A stretch of DNA of 64,000 nucleotides. Source: Heterobilharzia americana (lineage: Eukaryota; Platyhelminthes; Trematoda; Strigeidida; Schistosomatidae). Location of the stretch: contig OX104129.1 of NCBI GenBank assembly GCA_944470555.2, positions 48,641,998 through 48,705,997 of the forward strand, read 5' to 3'. Of this stretch, positions 1-23,399 are shown one piece after another (position 1 is the first letter of the stretch; the number at the start of each line of letters is the position of its first letter). The notes under the pieces are model-generated. The model searched no databases and was not told the DNA's origin. It saw only the letters and a program-made list of their open reading frames with translations. The position numbers and the translations under genes were made by a program.

Positions 1-480
1 ACTACACATACAAAATCAAAGACTGGATACAAAAGGCTACTTTGATGCCTGCCAAATTACATCACTGTCACTGGGGTCATATCCCACTACCTATTGAAAA
101 GTGGGCATATTGCAATGCGGTCCGCTCTGCCCTACCATATGGTTGAGACTTGGTTGTAGTAGAGAGATAATATGAAGACATCACAGGAATTTGATCGTCT
201 TCGCCTATGACAAAAATCACTATACGAGCAATGGTGAGGTTAGGTGTACGGTATTAGGTAAGAAAAGCAAGTTAATCGATCAAGTGGCGAATTTTTGCCG
301 GTTGCGGTGACTTGGACATATGTTGTGCATCCAGAGTCAACATATACCTCGAAGTAAGATGATAGCTGAAGTAGAATCGGGTATGAAGAGGGCTAAGGGT
401 GACCAGACCAAGACTCCAGTCCATGAAGTCTCTAACTTTTACTTTAACTCATGTGGGTTATCTGACTGGGGTCCTTGAGA
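1..480 (+). mobile_element. Decayed RTE-like LINE, 3' end of the reverse-transcriptase ORF
   Basis: Broken-frame translation recovers pieces of the C-terminal region of RTE-type elements: a CNAVRSALPYG-type segment near 110-150, a GCGDLDI-type segment near 300, and an EV...KRAKGDQTKT-like end near 370-415. These align in order with the better preserved copy at 5.5-6.8 kb on the opposite strand. Several stops and frameshifts are present and the left end is cut by the window. It sits in the SMC3 intron after exon 7. Confidence 0.7.
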
Positions 481-1166
481 AGATAAAAATCAATAGTTGG
501 CGATTTTTGGTGACATGGAAAACAGTCACAATGGCGCAGATGTATAAATCCTTTTTCATCTTCGAAGTCTTGAAATGGGTTTTTACACGCGATGAATAGA
601 TTTTTAGGTTTTAGTTATACTTCGAACAAATTTACTGCTGGTGATCACGCTAATAGTTGGAATTTTAATCATACATTTATACTAAACAGAATTTCAATCT
701 GTGAAACAGGATTTTTAATATCAGATGCCTGAAACATTGATAGGTTTACAACCTTGTGGATTAACTAGGCTTCTTAACTTCGACATGGGTCACTAAGCTT
801 TAAGACATTCAGGTTATGTTCGAAAGATGCCTGCAGTGTGCTCATGTTTTACCTAGGTAGACAAGGTAGGATGAATGTGTTGACAGATAGGTTAATACCT
901 TACTGTTATAAATGGCATGGGGGAAGAAACCATCAAACCAGGCTTCTTTCAGTCACAGTGATACTGAATTGATAACTAGCTCACCCGTGTGAAGTGATTC
1001 TATGAATGCAGCCGCTTTGCTTCCTGTCTTTAAACCAAGTCTTTATAAATACCAGTCCTGGAGTATCATTTCAAATCTTACAGATGACACGGGGTTCAAC
1101 TTTTCCCAACTAATTCCACTGGTCACCTTTTTAAGAACCGTAAGAAACAATTTACATAATACTCAC
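481..1166 (-). other. SMC3 intron sequence, no other feature seen
   Basis: This stretch lies between the RTE remnant and the donor of SMC3 exon 7. No motif, repeat or conserved open frame is recognisable. Confidence 0.7.
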
Positions 1167-13090
<11,924 letters not shown>

Positions 13091-13094
13091 TTTT

Positions 13095-14700
13095 CCTCGT
13101 GAGTCCAGATAAGGAAACTCGTCGTGAACATTGTATTCGGTAGACTGAAAAAACATGGCATCACGGTCAACTTGCGGAAGTGTAAAATAGGAGTTAAATC
13201 ATTCAACTTCTTTGGCCGTACCACTGACAATAAAGGGATACGCCCTTTGACAGTTACAGTGGTCGCTATCATGAACTATCCAGAGCCGACCATTGTGAGG
13301 CAGCTCCGCACTTTCAGTGGCCTGGTAAGTCAACACCGAAGGTTTATCCCTAGCCGTGCCTCCATTATGAGACCACTCACAAATTTACTTCGAGGGGCTA
13401 CGGAGTGAGTAACTCTGGACAACGTGGCTAGACTTGCTTTTTCTGAAGTCGAGGAAGCCATTTCAGGCCCAACTATGCGCATACATCACGACCCCAAAGC
13501 TCCTCTGAGTATCGCTGTTGATGCATCCGACTCAGCAATTGGAGCAGTTTTACAGTGGTTGACTGACAACCAGCGACAACCTCTAGCCTTCATCTCGAGG
13601 CGGTTGCTAGAAGCGGAAACAAGATAAGGTACATTTGGTGGGGAACTTCTAGCTGTATACTCCTCTGTACATCATTTTCGGCATTCGGCTGAAGGTCGTG
13701 AGTTCATTATTTTCATAGAGAACAAACCGTTAACCTTCTCTCTCAGCTTGGTGTCTGACAAGCACTCCCCTCATGGGTCGTGACAACTGGATTACATTTC
13801 CCAGTTCACGTTAGACACCCGCCACATATCTGGAGCAAATAACTCCGTAGCCGATGCGCTACCTCGAATGGCTTCGATAAAGCGTATCGAAAGCGTTGAT
13901 CGCGTTGAACCAACTCGGTGTAAAAAAGAAGACCATCAGCTGCACCATGAGTTGTCCTCCACAACTCTAAACCCACATCTGTGTCTATTAGGATCAGTCA
14001 AGGATACAATTTTATGCAATGTCTCTTCTAGTCAACTAGGCCCAACAATTCTGGGGAAATTTCGGCGCAACGTCTTCAAAACGTTGCACAAACTATCCTA
14101 CTCAGGTGTACAAGCTACCATCAGGCTTACTGCACAGCGTTTCTGCTGGCCGGCAATGAACGAAGACGTTAAGTCGTGCTTAGCTTGTCTATTGGACTGC
14201 TCTTCACCTATCACATGAGTTTGTTTTCCCTTCAGCTTTCAAACATGTCTTTGATAGGATATCGTACCTGACTAGGCTTACAAACGCAGTGAGTTCAGTT
14301 AGGCCTACTCCCGCTGACCTGGAACAACTGATGTCTTCGTTCACCCCGTTTTACAAAAGACACCACACGTGTTCATTCGCCACGATGTTGATCGTCGACC
14401 ACTTGAACCATCTTACGACGAAACACTCGAAGTGGTCGAGTGGGGTGAGAAGTTCTATATCATCGGGCAAAATGGATGTAGAGACACTGTCGGTATCGAC
14501 CGTTTGAAACCAGCTTATTCTGAAGGCAACCCCACCATAAGTGACGTTTCAGCTCACTATAGCCGACCGGCGGATAGCCCAATTTTCGAAATTCTTGACG
14601 GGGTGCCTGGTGATACATAGATACAACAACCACCAGCGCAACAAAAAACACGGTCGGGTTGAACCGTCAGGTTCCCAGAGTATCCAAAGTCATATTCAGC
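13095..14700 (+). mobile_element. Ty3/gypsy LTR-retrotransposon remnant (pol, internally deleted)
   Basis: Frames give, in order, the end of RT after the catalytic YxDD (SPDKETRREHCI, then HGITVNLRKCKIGVKSFNFF, near 13100-13200), the RT/RNase H connection (RQLRTFSGLVSQHRRFIP), RNase H (IAVDASDSAIGAVLQ, near 13515), and the integrase zinc-binding part (near 14090-14205, ending in a CLACLLDC cluster). These are followed almost at once by the C-terminal integrase tail (HVFIRHDVDRRPLEPSYD and IDRLKPAYSE, near 14365-14525). The DDE catalytic core of the integrase is missing, as are gag, protease and the RT active site. Stops interrupt RNase H. The element is dead. Confidence 0.88.
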
Positions 14701-15208
14701 TAAATAGTGTGAAATAGAATGTGCAACCATTATTTCAATGAAAAAAATTTTTTTGGGGTATCATTTTTTGGGTTTACTGGGAATGCGAATATCTTCCTAC
14801 AATTTGCCTTTCTATATCAATTATTTTATTACCATGTAATGAAACTTTTTCAAAAATGGAAATAAGCGCAAAATATATTTTCGATACATTTATATGTAAA
14901 TGTTTCCCGCTTTCGCGATACGTGTTCGTGGTTTCAAAGACTTATTTTTTTATATTCCAGGTGCAACAAGCACCGGATGGAACCTCAAAGGACACGGGAT
15001 CGTGATCGACACACAATTCTACTTATTGCAGTTTGTTTTTCATTTATCACGACACCCTGGTATAAGCTCCTACTACCTGGGGCCATTTCTCGCGTCAAGT
15101 CCATCGGTAGAGTTTTACCAGTGGAGAAGCCACTGCGTTTTTACTTCCGCGTGGCATTGTCTTGAGCCCCAACAACTCTTCAGGGGTGGTTTGGTGACCC
15201 GTGGCGTC
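14701..15208 (+). other. Sequence following the gypsy pol remnant, possible LTR
   Basis: This non-coding stretch directly follows the gypsy stop region and includes a T-rich segment at 14745-14775. Its position suggests 3' untranslated/LTR sequence, but no matching 5' LTR exists in the window, so the boundaries cannot be proved. Confidence 0.4.
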
Positions 15209-15700
15209 ACGATGTACTTCTGCGTATTTCTGTGCTCCTTTTTCGCATTTCATCTGCTGCTCGCTTTTGTTATTCGTTTTTCAGGTTTACCCAACCAGTC
15301 CTTCATCCATATGGAATCCTAGTGGTCCAATTTGTCAGCGTGCACTATACCATCTAGACCTTATGACGAACGCATAAAGCTCAGGGTCACAGCTGTACTA
15401 CCCGTCCTACATTCAAGAATATTGGAAGATTCGAACAATAGCCGAATAATTCCTACTTTCGAACTGAGCTTGTCTCAGTGTGATGGACAGTTATGCTGGT
15501 GCTTATCTGTTTCATTCTTTGCTGTCTGCAAAGCAATAGCGTTCCTAATCTAGACGCATCTTTTATGTACTGGAAAGAACAGTATCCATTGTATAGCTTC
15601 ACATTGTACGTGACAGTCAGTTCGTATTACCAAAATGATCAGACTTGTGAACTGGTTTGTTTTCATGTAACTTATGTTGTATGAAATTTATCATTATTAA
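15209..15700 (+). repeat. Inverted-repeat arm, left copy
   Basis: About 0.49 kb that matches the reverse complement of 17765-18262. Shared blocks include CTCGCTTTTGTTATTC, CAGTCCTTCATCC/CCGTCCTTCATCC, TTGTCAGCGTGCAC, TTCTTTGCTGTCTG and TGGTTTGTTTTCATGTAACT. It ends in an ATTATTAATATTATT-like tract, the kind of tail seen on LINE 3' ends, and lies just downstream of the gypsy remnant. It could be part of an LTR or a LINE 3' UTR. Confidence 0.7.
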
Positions 15701-15719
15701 TATTATTACTTCCCCGGAA

Positions 15720-17760
15720 TCAATAGCCTGGGGTTTGACGAAATTCAACATCGATGCTGACCTTGATGGTTTAGTTGAACCCGCTAAGCTGGAGGCACCT
15801 CGCCAGACATCAACGCCATTTGGCACACCTTCGTGTTGTGTTGCACTGCTCGTAATCGACCCTTTGGCCGGTCGGCTGGGACGCATCGGTATCCTGGTGC
15901 AACCTCGCAAACGTACCATTCCATCCGACTGCGCTGTTGTATTCTTTCTTGGTCCCGTATTTTCGGGTGTGTAACAAGCACGAATAGCTAGTGATTAGCC
16001 TCCGCGACTGTAAAATTCACACCAGGACAACTCCCGAACTCCTGTAGTCCAAGTTTAGGAGACTGTCTTGTACTTAATGCGCATATTTCCCCCTGGTCAG
16101 ACAAATCGCCTTGTTGTCCTTCTCTGCGTCTCTTCAAGAGTGCTTGCGCCTCCCCTTGGTAGAGGAGAGGCTATAGCGTTGAAAGCCTACAGGTGTGGTC
16201 TAACGTCGGTTTCAAATGCCAAGAGGAACACCCAAGGGGGTTATAGCTCCAAGATACTCTCTCAGGAAGTATGTGAAAGCGATCATCCTTGCTGCCGTTT
16301 CCTTATAGTTGGCACCGGTATCTAATGCATCGGAGTTCAGTCCCAGGTCGTTCTCTGTGGATGTCCAGGTAACTGCGCACCTGTCGAGGGATGCAGCTGG
16401 TTTTCGTTGCTTCTGATGGCCAGGGATACAATATCATGCACTTCCCCTGGTTAAAGCTAAAACCATTCTCAGCCGACTGGGACTCCAAATGCGGATGATC
16501 GCCTCTTCTTTGCCTAACGTTCTCCTTAATTTGATGGTGTCGGCTTGTAGAAGGATAGATAGGGAGATCCGAATAGAAAGGTAGTACGTGAGTTGTAAAA
16601 ACAAGAATGATTCAAGGATCGCTTCTTCAGAAACTGTTCTAGCCCCCCTCCAGACTGACCTGATTCTGTTCCATAATAATATTTATTCCTGATCGTAAAG
16701 GCACACACCACTCTTACGGGCATGAATAGGTTTACGTATAAATTACATGCATCTTCACGGAAGGTGATCTCAAACCCTACCGTTGTCGCTAGAAGACATA
16801 TGTGCTGCATGTTCATATGATGGAACTTCCCAGAAGACAAATGGAGGTATTGTCTTCGCATCCATAAAAAAGCCTGGTTTGTATCTAAACATTACGTGTA
16901 TTAACTGGAGAAAGATGAAGCTAACAGTTCTATTGCAGCCTAGGATAATATTCTCTGTTCTCTGGATATACTATGAACCACGCTGTGAGTGGCCCGTCAC
17001 CTACTTTGCAAGTTTAGCAAACATGGTTTGGTGTGGAACTGTTTCAAAAGCTTTGGCCAATTCTGGAAGGATAACATGAACTGAATGCTCGTTTTCCATC
17101 TCTTTGGTCCAGTCGCCCTAAGCGGTCATCAAGTTAGTGGTACATGACCACCCGCTTCTGAAGCGGATTTGGGTGGGATGAGCCATTTCGTTTCCGTTTA
17201 GGTAGCCTCAAGCAACATCTGCAAACAGGCCCTGCAGTTCCTTCGATAGTGTGGGAGGCATGCTTTTCGGCCCGTAACTCCATTGACCTTTGGTCTCCTC
17301 CCTTGAAGACTGGTGAAAGGATAGCGTGCTTCTATTCTATGTAAAGCCGGCTCACTTCAAACAAAAGAGTGAACGGATAACACAAGGATATGCGCAGTGT
17401 ACCCGCACAATTCCGCAGGACAATCGGCCTTTTGTCGTCACAGCCCGAAGATATGCGTATTCTGGGTGCTGGACGCTTCGGAAATACTTGATTTGATGGA
17501 ATTTGTTAGTTTAGTGGCTTAGCATCACGGTCCTGGAACTCTGCTATATTGATGGGCTTTGCCAATGGATGCCTTTCTCTGTTGGGCTGCCCAATAGTTT
17601 CACTATCTCACCTCAATTCAAGGTTCCTCTGTTGGGTCCTGTGGCAAGGTTCGGGTTTCTGTTTACCTGCCTTAGTTGTGGCATAAACTGAAGTAAACTT
17701 TTTGGGTTGTAGTTTGACTGTTTAGTCAGGTTACCCTTGCACCCGTGTTTGCCCTCGCGA
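15720..17760 (-). mobile_element. Decayed CR1-like LINE, reverse-transcriptase region
   Basis: Minus-strand translation across frameshifts recovers RT landmarks from high to low coordinates. These are an FKGGDQRSME-like segment (near 17290), an IRFRSGWSCTTNL region (near 17150), motif A as LAKAFETVPHQTMF (near 17060), and an NGFSFNQGKCMILYPW block (near 16450). After that come the weaker post-RT segments to about 15800. Motif C is not clearly readable. The catalytic Asp of motif A appears replaced, so this is a fossil. It probably belongs with the endonuclease and linker pieces at 19.2-23 kb. Confidence 0.75.
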
Positions 17761-17764
17761 GTGC

Positions 17765-18262
17765 TTATGCTGCTAATAATGATGTATCTCATCAGACATA
17801 AGTTACATGAAAACAAACCAGTCTACAGGTTTGATCACCTTGGTAGTGCTAACTGACTGCTATGTACAACATCAAGCTATGCACTGGACACCGTTATTCA
17901 TGGCGCATAGGAGATGCGTCTAGAGAAAAAACGTTAATGCTTCCAGACAGCAAAGAATAAAACGGATAGACACCAATATACTTGCTCATCATGCTGAAAT
18001 AGGCTCTGTTTGAAATTAGGAATCATTCGTTTACTGTTTGAATCTTGAAGGTAGGACGGGTGGTGCAGTTGTGACCTTGAGTTGTGTACATTTGCCATAA
18101 AGTTTTGATGGCACGGTGCACGCTGACAAATGTGATTACAAGGATTCCATGTGGATGAAGGACGGGTTAGGTAATCCCTAAGAATGAATAACAAAAGCGA
18201 GCGTCGGGCGAAATTGGAAACAGGAGCGCAAAAGTGCTACGCAGAAGCATATCAACCATGAT
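17765..18262 (-). repeat. Inverted-repeat arm, right copy
   Basis: This is the reverse-complement partner of 15209-15700, about 0.5 kb and diverged but collinear. The minus-strand RT fossil lies exactly between the two arms. See the left arm for the shared blocks. Confidence 0.7.
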
Positions 18263-19190
18263 ACATTGCACTGACTACAGAAGTTACTTGAAGAAGTATC
18301 CAAAACCAACTGTTCTGAGGCAAGCTCATGAGGAAGATGTGAAAGTGGTGGAAACTAAACTGGAGCCGGAGATATCACTGTGGAATGGAGAGAATACGCG
18401 ATTTTGGACCAGGTATTCGCTCATGTGTAGAAAACCCGCCTACGGAAACCCGATGAGGTTATAAACATTTAAATTAGACTCATGATTTTTGCTATAATGG
18501 TAACCACGCGTTATATAGTCATGGGGGAGGGAATGGTTATGGTGTTGCCTGTTGAGCGTTATCATATCAGGGCCATAGAGACAATATGGTCGTATACAGT
18601 GAGCTAGTAGACTTGGCGGGCGCTTTTCTTTCACTGTTATTTTGTCATTAAAAGTACAAGATCTGTAGGTTTCATGCAAATACCGCCTTATGGGCAAGGA
18701 TTGCTCGAGTTTATCTCCCTACCATCTTGCCTGTTGACCAGTTATTACCGTCTCCGCACATTTTCACGTTAGTTTTTTAAACAGTTTTGCGCTACGCTCA
18801 ACAGCGTTGATAGTTACGAGGATATTTCCAGCTTACTGTCAGCTGGCTAAGATCGGGCATACATTATCGACTCAGATATTCCTTTGGAATTTACCATATA
18901 TCAGGCGGCGCTTATGATCATTATGCCTCCACTCATGCCATAGTCCAGCATGAATTACCACGCAAAACTGACCTGTACTACTATACATAGCAAAGGCTCT
19001 CAGCTCATTACAAACAGAGAAGGGAATGGTGGGTGGAATGTTTGGTTGTAGGATGGGTTAAGAGTAGCTAAACTATGGAAGCATTGAGGTTAGGAACAGT
19101 AACCAGCATCAAACAAGATTACCACAAAGCCGCACAGAGTAGCATATAATTCAACAAAAGATACTCCCCGTTTGGTAAATTCTTAGGTGG
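18263..19190. other. Unassigned sequence
   Basis: No recognisable protein motif, tRNA-like box or simple repeat. It probably belongs to the decayed LINE material on either side. Confidence 0.5.
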
Positions 19191-22100
19191 TTGCATTAGG
19201 TTATTGCGTGTTGAAAAGGCCAAATGTCTCGCTTAGTAGTTCACATATCTCTATGGGGTCTGTAACAATCTTCTTGCCTACTTCCAACATATTCATTATG
19301 TCAGGTAAGTGTAGATGTTTTATTCTCACTGGGAGAAGCCAGTTTGCATCATCACACTGATATATGTCGAAAGATCTACAAAATGTTACCGGTCCCGAGT
19401 GGTACAGACGGAATGTCATTAAACTCTGTTAAAAATAGCAGAAGATCCTGCTAGTTATGAAACGAACAAGAAAATATCGCTTCCCGGCGTACAAAGTGTT
19501 AAAATTCGGATAAAAATAAATATTATCCTCATATAACGGGATTAACACGAGGGATACCAGTTTAGAAACACAGTCAATTCATGAAAGTTCATGAAACGGT
19601 ATTTAGTATTAACTGATTGATATATCAAGTCAATGATGTGCATAATCTTACTGAAACTAGCTGAAATTCATGAGACGAGCATAGATTTTCGTCTCTCGTC
19701 ACACAGACGGGTTCCACTATTAGGAACAAGAGCGCGCAACGTTCTTAGTTCGCGCTACAATCAGCCGACGTTGTTAGACCATTTGCACAGTTCGTTATTT
19801 AGTAATATAACAGTCGATTCATTGGAAGGCTCTTCAACTTTTAGCTTTGTTAACCACAAAGGACCAATTTATACAATCTGGAATATCGGTAAAGTGCGCA
19901 GCTATATAACCAAGGTGAGTGTCCGAAGCGAAGCATTTCAAGGTCACCATGTTACGGTTAAAGGTTATATAAATTAATCTCACCAAGAATATTTGTTACA
20001 TTGGACGGAAGTAGATGTCGAAACGGTCAATAGTCCATATGGCGGTATTAATGCATAAACTTCGGGTCTCTTTTGAATTAGCGTAGGCAGCATCATTCGA
20101 CAAGGGCATTTGATGCATGGTAACTTTCATTTGAAAAGATCACTTGACACAGAGTATTAGAAAACATGTAGTGTGAAGCTACCGCAGGCAGGCCGCGCCC
20201 CAGAGTTTGGTTTTAAGAGAAGTGACAAGAAAACCAATTTTACTCGCATGTTTCGGGAATTGATTCTCAACAAAGGCTTTACCTTTTCGTCTGTGAACTT
20301 TTGGGTCACTGAAAACGGCGCGGATACTAAGAATGACAGGAAGGTCACTGGCCCCAAAAATGTTTTTCTCATCTTCCTGAGCTTTCTCCTGAATGTCATA
20401 AGGATGTGGTACTTGATGTTAATACGCGACTTTTGTGCCTTCCTTGGGGCCACGGAATCAAGACAAAAGTTTAAATTGAGGTAGAAGTTTGCTAGAGAGT
20501 TGTTCGGATCATCCGATGTAAAAAAAACTTGTCCCAGTCTAGACAGCGCATTAAGTAATTTGGGCTTGGTCAGTTGACGTCAACCAAGCCTTTGCGGAAG
20601 AGTGTTCTAGACCTAAGTAATATAGGAGTGCACCTACATGGTTCAAAGAGTTGACAGGCTACAACCTTGTGGTCACTTTCCGAGAATTCGCCAGTATTTC
20701 ATATGGTGAATGGTGGTGCGCTGTTTAAAAAAATCAGGTCAAGTATGTTATTTTGTCGAGTGCAGCTACTAACAACTTGAACCCATCCGCTGGTTTCTAA
20801 GGTTCGAAAAAACGCTTTGAAACTATATGGCTCTTGCAGTCTCTCCCATACGATACCCGGTATGGTAAAATCACCATCTGCTACTATACAAGTTGGCAGG
20901 GATGACGGCAGCTTGGATATTTCGCCGATATGTTCGTCAACGACAGGTCCAGCGTGCGGTGACCTATATAGGCAACAAACGGTAGTTTTATAATTTTGTC
21001 AAGTGTTAATATTCATGAATACTGCATCATCTAAAAGGTACCAACCCAACGGACAGGCATTCGAAGATGAAAGATCAGAGTGAACATAGACAATGCGACC
21101 ACCACCTTTATAAGGACTGCTGTCATTGAGATACGAATTGAAACGTAAGCCTGAGGTCTGAGGTACCTGACGTACGCCAAGTTTCGCCGATTTAAATGCA
21201 GTATGGTTTGATCGAGTAAGCCAGAGATTTTAGACAATTTGCTTGCTGAAAATTGAACGTGAGTCAAACAGAGGAATAGGGAATTCAGATGGGGCTATAA
21301 AAGGCTTAGGCCATTAACAAGATCGGATAGAATTGTTCTTCGATGGCCATCATTCGAGTCAGTGGGATGTGGGACGGGAAATTTTGGGGTACAGGCAAGT
21401 TCCTCACAGTTGCATGCCGGACTACTCATTGTTGCTCCAAACGATGACCGATCATTTATTGGCTTGGGGAATGGGGGGTGTCACTACAGTATTTCTGCCA
21501 CTGAACTGGCTGCTGGCTATAAGTGATAGCAGTCGACTCGGGTAGGTCATCATCTGCATGGCCAGAGGTGCTATTGTTCTGTGAAGCCCGAAAAAATGGA
21601 TTCTCCGGCGGGTTCCAGAGCGTGGATTCTTCGTAGAACGCTAGATAGGTGTTACGTATGCTATAGCTTTTATATCATAGCCAGGGTAAGTACAAGGCTC
21701 CTTATTCTGAACACTCAGGAGTATAGTTTTGTTTTCATTCACTTTGGGTTTTGAAATAATATGAGTTGATGGTCACTGGAGTTATATCTCTGGGTAGACG
21801 GGGACTGTACACTGGGATGTAACTACGAAAACCTAAAGTTTTTTCTTGAAACCACATTCGCCAGCTTGGGTGGTCTAGGCCGTCTGTGGTGGTACGCTTT
21901 GCTTGAGCTGTCGCAACTGAACAGCTCAACCTTATCATGACTGGCCAAGATAATTTTTTTCCTGGTTTCGGGCGAGGAGGGTTTTTATAATTATCTTTGT
22001 TTGGGAATGAATCAACTTGAGAGAGGGTCATGGCACTGTATGCCACCGGGCTACCAGGGGTTCTTGATTCCGCTAAGTAGCACTGTTTGTTGTTAAAATG

Positions 22101-23200
22101 CTTAGATCTCCACGACGTTTCACCTAGGGATACTGCATTCAGCAACGGAGCAGAAGAGGTGGGCTGCACAGACTGGTCTGCCTGTGTGATATGATTGGAT
22201 TGACTGCCTTGGGACCCTTGTAGTTCATCACTAAGATTTGTGTTGTCATCCAGGTGTGTAGATACTATATTTATGCATGCTGGTGGTATGGAGCCTGCAC
22301 TTCCTATGCTCCGTATTGTATTCATAAGTTCTTCAGTGGTAGCTGGGGGGGGGTGTAAAGGTTAGTGGAGTTTTAGTTAGCCTGTCACCCTCATAACTCA
22401 TTAACTGCTTTCCACTTGCGGTATCTCGCGGTTTTGGAGAAACTCGCGAAGTCAATACACTACGGAATTTCCACGTGCGACACCAACGGGAAGTTAGGCC
22501 AGGAGATATCTTACCCTGCTATATGGTGTTGTGGAGGCCGTAATTCTCTGGGGGTCAGAGAGGTGTCTTGCGTTTTATGGCGAGTTAAAATGAAATATAA
22601 TAGGGTCTGAGAACCTGATTGTTTTTTTCCTTGGGCGACGAACATTACAAGCTGAGTCAGCCAAGTAACATACCCGAAAAACAATCAGTATTAACCCGAT
22701 GTAGTGGGAGATTATCAGGGATGTTCAAGACTACTGAAATGTAGGGGGATTACAACCGGTCGCTTACCTCACCCGCCACAAAATCACCTAACCTCTGGCA
22801 TTTCGTTAAACTATCAAGTGGGAAGTCACTTTTTGGGTTTAACAAATCAGTCAGTGGGAGGAGATATTCCATCATACACTGCGTATTCCCAACTGCCTTC
22901 GAGATTTCCAAAATATCGAACTTAACTTTCTTAACATCTCTGCAGACTACAGCCATGAGGTCAGGCAACTTAAGTGATGGACAGCAGTTACTGGTGTAAC
23001 TTTTAACCTTAGGCGATAGATCAGGTAATTTAGCCTTTTCGCATTCATGCTCTCGTGTCTACGGAGGCTACTGACACTCGTTTCCATCCTCAGAAAAGCA
23101 AGCAAGAAGTGTTAAGAATGTAAATAATAATATAAAAACTGTCACAATTATGCACATAAATGGAAGGAGGCTTCTCCAGTAGGAGTAGCAATGGAGCTGA
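19190..23200 (-). mobile_element. Decayed CR1-like LINE: ORF1-like frame, endonuclease and linker
   Basis: Minus-strand order is an ORF1-like region (22968-21735), then an apurinic-type endonuclease. The endonuclease shows KGGGRIVYVHSDL (near 21095), CCLYRSPHAG (near 20965), GDFTIPGIVW (near 20860) and ILDLIFLN (near 20735). Then comes a Lys/Arg-rich linker (RKAQKSRINIKYHIL, near 20420) and VTDPIEICELLSETF (near 19230), which resembles the segment just before RT. Frames are broken throughout. Together with the RT at 15.7-17.8 kb it would make one about 7-kb minus-strand LINE interrupted near 17.8-18.3 kb. That reconstruction is inferred. Confidence 0.7.
21735..22325 (-). pseudogene. 196-codon open frame, probable LINE ORF1 remnant
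   Basis: This is the longest open frame between the two host genes. It is Ser/Thr/Asn/Pro-rich with no recognised domain and no transmembrane or signal segment. It lies directly 5' of an endonuclease domain on the same strand, where the nucleic-acid-binding ORF1 of a CR1-type LINE would be. The frame breaks upstream (stops near 22330-22640), so it is more likely a decayed retroelement protein than a host gene. Function is not assignable. Confidence 0.45.
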
Positions 23201-23399
23201 AAACTCAATCAAAGTGGCTTAAGAATATAGGGTCAGATAAGTCATACGCCAAATACGTTACGAAGCAAACCATACAGAATATTAAAGGTTTAACTCAACT
23301 TCCTCAAAGCGTTTCGCATCGACAAAAGATTATGAAAGTAAATTAATGGAGGGATATCTAGTTAACTTTGAACCAGAGAGGAAGCAATCAAATAATAGT

